This document shows positions 8,100 to 16,370 of a stretch of DNA of 35,731 nucleotides, one piece after another. The position numbers and the translations under genes are program-made. Position 1 is the stretch's first letter; every line of letters begins with the position of its first letter. The notes below the pieces were generated by a model, which had not been told where the DNA came from, did no database searches, and saw nothing but the letters and a program-made list of their open reading frames with translations. Source of the DNA: JBKEAJ01 sp047974415 (GTDB taxonomy: Bacteria; Bacteroidota; Bacteroidia; Bacteroidales; Prolixibacteraceae); NCBI GenBank assembly GCA_047974415.1, contig JBKECH010000095.1:1-35731 (forward strand). The letters are read 5' to 3'.

Positions 8100-11000
8100 C
8101 TATTGAACTATAATATAATGAACACTCTCCATTTTATCACTTCGTACTACGTAATGCCCTGGGACTAGATCTCCAACATATATCTGTTGTTTTCTCGAAT
8201 TTAGTGAGATTTTTTTTACAATGATACCCGTTGAATTTACAATATTGATTGTGTCGTTATCATCCGTAGTGCTCACTGTAATATAATCTGCAGTTACAGT
8301 TGGATAGGCATGAAATTCTCCTAATTTTTTCCAGCGAGCCCACAACTCAACATTTTCGGTTTGTAAAGTGTCAAGCGCAGAAATTCGTTGCGTAAAATTT
8401 TCATCAGCATACCAATTCATAAAACGATAACCTTTTGCCTTTGCTTTATTTAGGAATATGGGAGTTCCAACAGTTACTTGATAAGGATTTGAGTGAGTTG
8501 CACCATCGATTCCAAGGTTATATGTAATGTTGTATGAAATTACTGGTTCAGGCTCGGGTTCTGTTACACTATAATCTTCCCATTGTTTCTCATAGCTAAC
8601 ATATGGTGTTTGAACACCATCTTCGAGATAAAATCCGAGATGGGCAGGTTGGTTATATCCAATGTTTTGGCGCACAATGTTCATGCGATATAATGGGTCG
8701 TGCATTAGTGTATACATTTTATGAGTTGTAGGAATCCAAGTCGTAAACACAATGAATTCAGACAAATCACTATTAATGAACACCAGCTCTTCTCTCCAGT
8801 CGCCAAACAAATCAGCTTGAAGGTTTACATCATCTTTTGTACTGTGGATTGTAGTTGCACCATAGTGCCATCCTGTTAAAATACGACCTAGACCAGAGCT
8901 TGAATTAATTCCATTGCCATTATGGCGCAAATCAGAGAATAAATCATCATCAAAATACAAGGGTTGATTATAGGCATTGTAATTTTTGCCTGTTTGTTCT
9001 CCATTGCAATCGAGATTTCCAATGCCATCACCTAAAATTGATATGCATTCAAAGCCACGAAAATCAGCGGTAACATTTCCAGCCCAAGCACGGCCAATAT
9101 CTCCAGATGAAAGGTATTCCCAAATAATATTTCCTGTAGCAGCATCGCGCATAGAAACACCATAGGTTGAATTTTCGTGAGGCTGGAAGAATTCTAGTCC
9201 TGGGCGGTCAGGCATCAAGTCGCCTAGGTGATCGGCGTCACCATGACCTCGACCAGTAGAGTATAATCCATTACCATCGTTATCTATAGCACAAGCTCCA
9301 TACATCAATTCGTCAGAACCATCAAAATCAACATCTCCGATGCTTATACTGTGATTTCCTTCTCCAAAATAAGCTTTTCCTTCTCCGCTGTCTGGCAACT
9401 CCCCTTCATAGTCTAATTGGTCGAATGTCCACGCTTGAGTTAATTTATCCCCATCGAAGCAAAGAGCTTGCATGGCAATGCGCGTATAGATGCCTCGAGA
9501 GAACACCAATTGAGGACCTCTTTCTTGGTCAACTAATACCGCCGATTTAATTGATGCAGCACGATAACCATCATTATCGCCCCAAGTTTTGTTAATGTCT
9601 TCTACAGGACCAAGACTAGGCCAATAATCTACAGTAGCAATTTCTGCTCCTGTAGATCCATTGAAGACGGTTACATAAGCTGGATCTTTCATTAAGTGTC
9701 CTCTACCTCCGCGCATTAGGAAAACACCGTCATTGTCGTTTGCTGCAGGTCCATTGCTGAGGAATTCTCCTGTGCCATCTTTGGTACCGGGCCCTGTTTT
9801 CATTGCTACTTCGGCTTTGCCATCTCCGTCGAGGTCATAAACCATTAGCGCTAATCCGTTAGCATCTGTATTTGGTCCACCATGAATTCTCCATAGGTGT
9901 GTCCCGTCAAGTTTTACTGCATCGACCACAGGGCATCTATGATCTTTATTTAATCCAGAAACACTTTCACTTTCCGCAGATTCCCAAATAAACACCAGTT
10001 CATATTCACCATCACCATCTAAGTCTCCCACGCTCATATCTCCAGGGGTGTATCTTCTTGTCCCTCCTAGAGGGTCAATTGGTTTTTCTGGCATCTTAAT
10101 GCGAAGTACAGAAATATCAGGGCGAGAAGCTGATTCTTTTTTATCGGTATATTTCCAAGGTTTCACTTCTTTCGATTTGCCTTGGTCATCTCCCGCTAGT
10201 GCTTCCACTTGATAAGTGTCATCGGTTGTTCCGCTTGGATCAATGACGTTTGATGCGCTGGTGTGAGGCTCTGAATTGAGCAATTCACCATTCTTATAGA
10301 TGTTAAATGCAATATCATGAGGGTCAGAACCGAATATACGCCAAGAGAGAAATATACCATCGGCCGATTGCATAGCCACCAATCCACGATTTAGTTTTTC
10401 GATCATGCGAGGTTTGAAGCTAAACGTCATCACCTCACGGGAAATAATCCCATGCTCGGCACTTGGGCTGATACTTGGTGTAAATACGCCTTCGGCGTTT
10501 TTCCATGATTCTACACGTGTGCCATAGACCGATCCTGTGGGCAGGATAATTTCTTCAAAGTTATTTCCAACAAAGGCACTTGCATCAACACTCGCTAATT
10601 CCGAAGGGCTTTCGAATATAATATTTTTTAAGCCTTTATTGGCAAATGTATTCGCAGCCACTGATGTTACAGCTTCTTCTCCAATATAAGCTGGAATGAT
10701 GATATTTTCAGCTGTTCCAGTGTAGGCTGATATTATTCCGTCAATGAAAGTGATGTCGGAAGAAGAAATAGTAGTATATTCTATTTCAACTTCATTCCAA
10801 TTGGCATAAAGCACTCTGTCTCCAACACTACCAGTGGCAATAGTTGGATTTACTGTTAAAAATCCTGTCTCATCACTAGTCCATTTGTCGAAAATATATT
10901 CCTCTTTTGTAGGTTCTGGAATTATAAATTCCGCTGATTCCACAGTGTAGTCTTTAGGTGAGTTTTCAGCCAACACGCCACCATTGAGATTATAAGTAAT

Positions 11001-13589
11001 GGTGTAGATGATAGGTTTCCACTTCGCATAGTATGTGATAACATTATCTACCGCCAGTTTCGAAGCTTCATAATGGTTGGTTGCGAGAGTGCTCCATGCA
11101 GCATCCACATACCAAGCCTGCAATTCATAACCAGCATCAATCTTACTTTTAGGAGTATCTGGAAAATTCAATTCTTCCCCTATAGTGTAGGAATTTGGCT
11201 CAAGATTAAGTACAGTATCACCGTCTTTATAAACTATAGTAAATGTTTGGGTAGTGATTTGCTTGCGAGAGAAAGCCAAAGTAGCATTGTTAGTTGTGAT
11301 TTCAGTAATGGCATTGCCGTCAGCATCTTTCCAATCTTCAAAGAATAAGGCTTCAGGATATTTGGTTGGCAATTTAACTACTAAATTAGCTGTATTGTTT
11401 GCAAAAGCATTGGCTCCAATTGATGCGATAGCAGAATTATTGTCGATTAATACTTTTTCCAACGATTTGGATTGGAAAACATTCTCCGCAATGCCAGTGA
11501 TTAATTTTCCACCGATGATTTGGGGGATTGATATTTTGACATAATGGGCAAGATAGTCTGTGATGACACCATTAGCATCTATTTTCAAATCGCTAGCTTC
11601 AAGAGCATAGGCACTGGGCTCAATTGTACGTTTTATTTCGCCTGAATTTTTGGCTGAGATTGTAGCCACTTCCTCCTCGCCTTTTAGCCAGGTGCTAGCT
11701 GTATATCCAATCGGAGCATCGCTAGGTAGTGGTTGGTCTAAGTTGCTATTACCATCGAAAGATAGTTTATAGACATAATTGAAGTTTGAATTTCCTGAGA
11801 AAAGCACTTCTGTTAATGCACATCGTCGGAACGAACGATAGTCAGTTCGAGATATTGAGCTGGGGAAGATGATAGATTGCAAATTACTAGCAGAATGAAA
11901 AGCATCTTCTCCGATTCGAGTAATCCCTTCGGCAAACACCACATGAGTAAGCTCCTTATTGCTTTCAAAAGCACCAGTTTTGCTTGCGTGCCAAACAGCG
12001 CTGGCTGTTGCTCCGTTTTCAAAAACAGAAGGAATAAAGATTTTTGCATGTCCACTTCCAGAATATGCCGTAATGTTGCCATCGGTAATGGTCACGTCTG
12101 TTGATTTCAAGGCATAATAGTCATAAGTGACTCCTTGCCAGACAGCATAGAGAGTAATGTTGCCAGATGCTTCTCCTTTAACAATGCTGCTAGGGGCAGT
12201 GCTTGCTCCATTTACATCAAGCGACCATTTTACAAAAGTATCTCCTGCTTTTGTAGGAGCCTTAATCTCAAACGTTTCGCTCTCATAGTTGTAAGCATAA
12301 GGATTGTCCTCGTGGTTTGTTCCGCCAAACAAGTTATATTGAATTTTATACTCAGGATATTCCCATTTAGCATATAAATGAATTGTAGATCCGTCAGCAT
12401 ATTCTACAGCTTCTTCAAAATTTGCAATAGGGTTGTAGAGCGAGGCATCTACACACCACGAAACAACAGCGTGTTCATTAACTGGATTTTTATAGTCGGG
12501 TAGATCCGTTTCTGACCCCACAGTATAACTGGCTGGTTCCAGCGAGACAATCTCTTCCCCATTGTGATATATGATGGTGTAGTTGCTAATGGTCGGTGTT
12601 GCACGAGAGAAGCTTGAAGTCCAATTTGAGTTAGTAATTTCAGTTACCTCTGCATCGCTTTCATTTTTCCAAACTTCGTAGACCATATCTTCTGGAGATC
12701 CTTCGGGTAATACAATGCTCAACGAAGCATCATTGTTGGCAAAAGCACCAGCTCCAATACTGTTTAGAGCGCTGTTTGCATCTATGCTCACAGCAATTAA
12801 CCCCTTGTTTGCAAAAGCATCAGCAGCAATACCAGTAATTAGCTTACCACCGATACTCTGAGGAATTATGAGATTGATGTCGCTGGCTGAGTAGGTGGTA
12901 ATCACTCCATCTGTTATTGTTACCATATCAGCGGTGAGTTCTACAGGTGCTGCACTCTGTTCAATAAATGAGCGAACAAAACCTTTGCCAAAGTTTTCAG
13001 GAAGAATTTCAGAATAAATATCTTCTGAAATTTTTGACCCACCAACTTTCTCATAGAGTTGCCAACCATTTTCTACAGCATGGCCCTTGGGTACGTCAGA
13101 GGGAAGAATAATACTCGTTAGAGCGGTACATCCAGCAAAAGCTCTATCGATTTTAGTGATGTATTTTGGCAAAACAACGCTCGTTAAAGCACTGTTGTTC
13201 CTAAAAGTAAGATATTCGAGATCGGTAATTCCTTCAGGAATTACGATGCTTTCAAATGTGCATTTTTCAAAGCAACGTTGTCCTAAGTTTGTTAGAGTAG
13301 AAGGAAGAGTGAGGAAGTTTATTTTATTATATCGAAATGCATAGCGAGCAATTGTTTTGATGCCATCATTTATAATGACAGAAGTCAAGCTTTTCCCTTC
13401 AAAAGCTTTCTCACCAATTTTAGTAATGGCAGCTCCACCAATTTCGGTGGGTATAATAATTTCGGTGGCAGTTCCGGTATAGGCGGTGATTGTTTCTCCG
13501 TCAATCGTTACATCTTCGGCAGTAAGGGTGTGTTGCCCATAGGAGCATATACTTAGCATGCAGAATATTATAATAATATATGATTTCAT
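8100..13589 (-). CDS. Multidomain PL11 rhamnogalacturonan lyase with BspA-like and InlB-type repeats and a putative T9SS sorting domain
   Basis: An 1829-residue secreted protein. After a signal peptide (1-18) come about 1035 residues of alternating modules: BspA-type leucine-rich repeats (IGEKAFEG, SIGAGAFANN, SIGANAFANN), recurring lead-ins of the form TITDGxIxAYSG, and four Listeria-Bacteroides (InlB B-type) repeats near 335-490 and 780-930. The catalytic part (about 1058-1667) matches the PL11/YesW family: NRGLVAM, calcium-loop motifs DLDGDGEYELVF, DLDGDGKAEVAMKTGPG and DVDFDGSDELMYG, then GLYSTGRGHGDADHLGD. PL11 enzymes cut the RG-I backbone by beta-elimination. A fifth InlB-type repeat (1680-1753) and a C-terminal domain like T9SS type A signals (AYPTVTADYITV, INIVNSTGIIVKK, LVPGHYVVRS, ending YIIVQ) follow. 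I chose M10 of the long frame (13589): it gives the signal peptide and leaves 11 bp after the upstream lipoprotein gene. The usual PL11 is about 600 residues, so this is roughly three times longer. Confidence 0.92.
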   Translation of the reverse strand: MKSYIIIIFCMLSICSYGQHTLTAEDVTIDGETITAYTGTATEIIIPTEIGGAAITKIGEKAFEGKSLTSVIINDGIKTIARYAFRYNKINFLTLPSTLTNLGQRCFEKCTFESIVIPEGITDLEYLTFRNNSALTSVVLPKYITKIDRAFAGCTALTSIILPSDVPKGHAVENGWQLYEKVGGSKISEDIYSEILPENFGKGFVRSFIEQSAAPVELTADMVTITDGVITTYSASDINLIIPQSIGGKLITGIAADAFANKGLIAVSIDANSALNSIGAGAFANNDASLSIVLPEGSPEDMVYEVWKNESDAEVTEITNSNWTSSFSRATPTISNYTIIYHNGEEIVSLEPASYTVGSETDLPDYKNPVNEHAVVSWCVDASLYNPIANFEEAVEYADGSTIHLYAKWEYPEYKIQYNLFGGTNHEDNPYAYNYESETFEIKAPTKAGDTFVKWSLDVNGASTAPSSIVKGEASGNITLYAVWQGVTYDYYALKSTDVTITDGNITAYSGSGHAKIFIPSVFENGATASAVWHASKTGAFESNKELTHVVFAEGITRIGEDAFHSASNLQSIIFPSSISRTDYRSFRRCALTEVLFSGNSNFNYVYKLSFDGNSNLDQPLPSDAPIGYTASTWLKGEEEVATISAKNSGEIKRTIEPSAYALEASDLKIDANGVITDYLAHYVKISIPQIIGGKLITGIAENVFQSKSLEKVLIDNNSAIASIGANAFANNTANLVVKLPTKYPEALFFEDWKDADGNAITEITTNNATLAFSRKQITTQTFTIVYKDGDTVLNLEPNSYTIGEELNFPDTPKSKIDAGYELQAWYVDAAWSTLATNHYEASKLAVDNVITYYAKWKPIIYTITYNLNGGVLAENSPKDYTVESAEFIIPEPTKEEYIFDKWTSDETGFLTVNPTIATGSVGDRVLYANWNEVEIEYTTISSSDITFIDGIISAYTGTAENIIIPAYIGEEAVTSVAANTFANKGLKNIIFESPSELASVDASAFVGNNFEEIILPTGSVYGTRVESWKNAEGVFTPSISPSAEHGIISREVMTFSFKPRMIEKLNRGLVAMQSADGIFLSWRIFGSDPHDIAFNIYKNGELLNSEPHTSASNVIDPSGTTDDTYQVEALAGDDQGKSKEVKPWKYTDKKESASRPDISVLRIKMPEKPIDPLGGTRRYTPGDMSVGDLDGDGEYELVFIWESAESESVSGLNKDHRCPVVDAVKLDGTHLWRIHGGPNTDANGLALMVYDLDGDGKAEVAMKTGPGTKDGTGEFLSNGPAANDNDGVFLMRGGRGHLMKDPAYVTVFNGSTGAEIATVDYWPSLGPVEDINKTWGDNDGYRAASIKSAVLVDQERGPQLVFSRGIYTRIAMQALCFDGDKLTQAWTFDQLDYEGELPDSGEGKAYFGEGNHSISIGDVDFDGSDELMYGACAIDNDGNGLYSTGRGHGDADHLGDLMPDRPGLEFFQPHENSTYGVSMRDAATGNIIWEYLSSGDIGRAWAGNVTADFRGFECISILGDGIGNLDCNGEQTGKNYNAYNQPLYFDDDLFSDLRHNGNGINSSSGLGRILTGWHYGATTIHSTKDDVNLQADLFGDWREELVFINSDLSEFIVFTTWIPTTHKMYTLMHDPLYRMNIVRQNIGYNQPAHLGFYLEDGVQTPYVSYEKQWEDYSVTEPEPEPVISYNITYNLGIDGATHSNPYQVTVGTPIFLNKAKAKGYRFMNWYADENFTQRISALDTLQTENVELWARWKKLGEFHAYPTVTADYITVSTTDDNDTINIVNSTGIIVKKISLNSRKQQIYVGDLVPGHYVVRSDKMESVHYIIVQ

Positions 13590-13600
13590 AGGTGTAAATT

Positions 13601-14278
13601 TTAGTTGGTGCAGCATAGGAAATTTCGGCGTAGTTTCACTTTTTTACTAGACTTGCTGTAAGTAATCGTCTCACCTTTGAAATACTTCACATTGCCTTTG
13701 TAGTGTATTTGAATGGCAACTCCAGATTTGTAACTTGGATCTATCCCTTCCTTATAAGTAATAGCATCACCATAGCCTAGGTATTTAATTTCATAGCCAT
13801 CGCTATCGGCTTGAGTGATTCGAACATGCCCAGAGGTAGGGCGAATTACTGTTCCATTTTTGATTTCATAGCTTTGACTTTCTTCATTAAAACTCAGCTT
13901 TGTTCCAATAATCGATTCGCTAGAAGCACTATAGTTTAGGGCGGTACAATCCATGAATTCATTAATGGAGTATTCTCCAATAGCAAGGTCTTTTGGCATC
14001 GAAGAAAACATTTCAAAATAGACTACTGCATATTTCAGATCTTCAGAGGGCAATCTAGTTTGATCGGATAAAATAGTTAGATCGATATTATATGTATCAC
14101 TAGCATGTGTGCCATAATCTTCCAAATAAGCTTGAGATAAATTTATTCGGTTGTTGTCAATTTTTAAATAGCCCACATTCTTCACCAAATTAGGCTCTTT
14201 GGGGTCTTCTTTGCAAGCTACAAGCGTAGTTAGCAGCAATACAACTACAAGATATTTAAAATACAAAGTCTGTTTCAT
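13601..14278 (-). CDS. Small lipoprotein of unknown function upstream of the PL11 gene
   Basis: A 225-residue protein with a type II signal peptide and lipobox cysteine C22 (LVAC, then KEDPKEP, whose acidic residues suggest the outer surface). I do not recognise a domain. The mature part looks beta-rich, with alternating hydrophobic residues, and it ends in a basic stretch (KSSKKVKLRRN) and two adjacent cysteines (FLCCTN). Its stop is 11 bp before the PL11 start, so the two are almost certainly co-transcribed. That suggests it helps bind the same substrate or anchors the lyase, but this is inference from position only. It is preceded by a 263-bp gap rich in inverted repeats. Confidence 0.85.
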   Translation of the reverse strand: MKQTLYFKYLVVVLLLTTLVACKEDPKEPNLVKNVGYLKIDNNRINLSQAYLEDYGTHASDTYNIDLTILSDQTRLPSEDLKYAVVYFEMFSSMPKDLAIGEYSINEFMDCTALNYSASSESIIGTKLSFNEESQSYEIKNGTVIRPTSGHVRITQADSDGYEIKYLGYGDAITYKEGIDPSYKSGVAIQIHYKGNVKYFKGETITYSKSSKKVKLRRNFLCCTN

Positions 14279-14541
14279 ATATTATATATTTAAATTTATT
14301 TCTTCACCAAGTTTCACAAGGCTATATGGTGTCTGTCCATAATGTCGGGAGTCTGAACTAGAAAGTTCAAGATCAAGGGCCAGCGAAACTTGGTGAATTA
14401 GGAGTTTACTTGTGTAAATGACTAATTCGCAAAGTGAGCATAACGCAGATATTGGACTTTATAGACAGACTCTATATAATGGGATTTTGCTTAGCAGTAG
14501 TTAGTCATTTTTTCACCCGCACTATTCGTTATATATCCATA
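14279..14541. promoter_or_regulatory. Intergenic region with several inverted repeats before the lipoprotein-PL11 pair
   Basis: No gene is seen. A perfect 13-bp inverted repeat (TTCACCAAGTTTC at 14303-14315, complement at 14385-14397) encloses a 5-bp hairpin with a 4-base loop (GAACT-AGAA-AGTTC, 14355-14368). A second set is nested: AATGACTAA (14418-14426) pairs with TTAGTCATT (14502-14510) around TATAGA/TCTATA (14461-14466, 14472-14477). The region separates the FAS1/SusCD block from the PL11 unit and could hold a terminator, an attenuator or a promoter with operator sites. No consensus Bacteroidetes promoter is evident. Confidence 0.5.
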
Positions 14542-16308
14542 TTATTCAGCACCTAATTTTGCAACGCCATATAAATCCCAATTGATGTAATATTGTCCAT
14601 CAACTCCAAAGTCTATCACTTTAGCTTTTATTGCCTCTTGTTCCCCTTCTGGATATTTTGCGGTTATTAAATCGGCTACTGAGTTGATAAATTCAGCATC
14701 ATTGCTATAACGATGCATCATACGGGTAAACATATCCATTACCTTGCCTTCTGCCACATATTCTAACATATATTCATGCATAATGGCATAATCATAAGCT
14801 TTCATGCGTTCCTCTTCGGTAAGATCGTCCTCACCTCCGTATTTTACAGGAACTGGCAAATAATAAGTTCCATCGCTATTATTGTTATCATAGTTCAGGC
14901 CTCGATTAGCTTCCCAATTTTTATTCAGCCATCTTGAATCAGCCCATTGAACTCCCCATTTTTCATTTGCAATCATTTCTTCTGCAGTGATTTCCATAGA
15001 AGTTAATCCAGTTGCTGCCATTTTAGCATTAATTCCACCCATGAGTAATGTTTTCGATATATCCCAATCTCCTAAATGATTGCAAGCTTCAATTAAAAAG
15101 AAATGCAGGTCTTGTGTGCGATATAGAGGTATTGCTGCATCATTCGGAAATTCGCCTCGACTAATTGATCGATATCTTATTTCATTTCTCGAGGTATTAT
15201 ACATTCCTCCATAATATTTCGTACAAAGAGAATCGCCATCCATACTCCAGTATAGGTTTGAAGCTCTTCGCTTGTCGAGAACTCCATCGTTGCTCGTGTA
15301 TTGCTTCAAAGCCCATTGGCTCCCTCGAACATATTTCTCGCCAACAAAGTAGTCATACAATGAGTTTACTTGATCATAGTATCCATCATATATTACCGCA
15401 CTAACACAAATAGAAGTTCCTTTTCTTGCTGAAAAATAGGCAGGATATGCATTCTGATAATTATTATTTGTACCCAATGACCACGCATGGTCTTTTAGGT
15501 TGTCGTAAATATAAGTTAATGCTTTATCTTTAATCCACGCATAGTCTGGGCTATTCGATGCCAACAGCAAATCAGAACGCAAGCACACATAATCTGGTGT
15601 ACTTCTGTACCAAATTCTGTAAGTACTTTCTGCATCAATATCTTCTGGATTCATTAATCTACCCCAATTGAGGGCTTTTGAACCATCAATACCTTCTAAA
15701 CCTGGATAGCCATAATCAATGATGTCTAAGCATTTTTGAATCATTGCATCATAATCTGTAAGATGTGTAAACACACTAGCATCTGTAAGGTCTTTTGCTT
15801 CTTTAATAGGATCATCAAAATAAATAAACTCACCATAAAGATTCGCCAACTTATAATATGCCCAAGCTTTAAAACGAAGTGCTCCACCAATCATCCCTTC
15901 AAAATCTTCTGTCGTTTCATCACTCATGGCATCGCCAATCTTCTCGCGATAAGCCTTCATCTTTGTCATATAGTCATTTGCAGCCAAGATTACATCATAG
16001 AATCCAGCAGGGTCAGCTAATTGATTATTTTGCGAGTTGTTATAGTTATATAAATCTACAATATCTTGCGTGCTGATAGCATTGGGTTCAAGATAATTCG
16101 CACGGATATCCGATCTTAAAATCATGTCATCAGCCATGGCTTGCATCTTCGTTGCAATGCCCATATAACCCGTGTACATATCGTTCTCTTCCGAGATATA
16201 ATCCGAATCATTAATAAGTCTATCTGGGTTCGTTTCAAAGTAGTTATCGCACGATGATATAACTAGGAGCAAAACTATGGAGAATAGATTTCTAAATATA
16301 TTTTTCAT
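14542..16308 (-). CDS. Divergent SusD/RagB-family lipoprotein
   Basis: A 588-residue lipoprotein with a type II signal peptide and C20 (ISSC, then DNYFETNPD). Similarity to SusD is clear at the N-terminus (SCDNYFETNPDRLI, followed by the usual early helices with RFKAWAYYKLANLYGE) but weaker towards the C-terminus (LHFFLIEACNHLGDW, HEYMLEYVAEGKVMDM), where the standard RagB motif is only approximated. The start is M10 of the long frame (16308), which gives a normal lipoprotein signal. It lies 62 bp after the stop of the preceding susC, a wider spacing than in the other pairs here. Role: glycan capture with the SusC at 16371-19499; substrate unknown. It is the last gene before the inverted-repeat region. 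Confidence 0.88.
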   Translation of the reverse strand: MKNIFRNLFSIVLLLVISSCDNYFETNPDRLINDSDYISEENDMYTGYMGIATKMQAMADDMILRSDIRANYLEPNAISTQDIVDLYNYNNSQNNQLADPAGFYDVILAANDYMTKMKAYREKIGDAMSDETTEDFEGMIGGALRFKAWAYYKLANLYGEFIYFDDPIKEAKDLTDASVFTHLTDYDAMIQKCLDIIDYGYPGLEGIDGSKALNWGRLMNPEDIDAESTYRIWYRSTPDYVCLRSDLLLASNSPDYAWIKDKALTYIYDNLKDHAWSLGTNNNYQNAYPAYFSARKGTSICVSAVIYDGYYDQVNSLYDYFVGEKYVRGSQWALKQYTSNDGVLDKRRASNLYWSMDGDSLCTKYYGGMYNTSRNEIRYRSISRGEFPNDAAIPLYRTQDLHFFLIEACNHLGDWDISKTLLMGGINAKMAATGLTSMEITAEEMIANEKWGVQWADSRWLNKNWEANRGLNYDNNNSDGTYYLPVPVKYGGEDDLTEEERMKAYDYAIMHEYMLEYVAEGKVMDMFTRMMHRYSNDAEFINSVADLITAKYPEGEQEAIKAKVIDFGVDGQYYINWDLYGVAKLGAE

Positions 16309-16370
16309 CTGTTGTATTTTATCTGTAGGATACAATCTTTGTTAGATTTTCTCCCACCTGTAATTATTAA

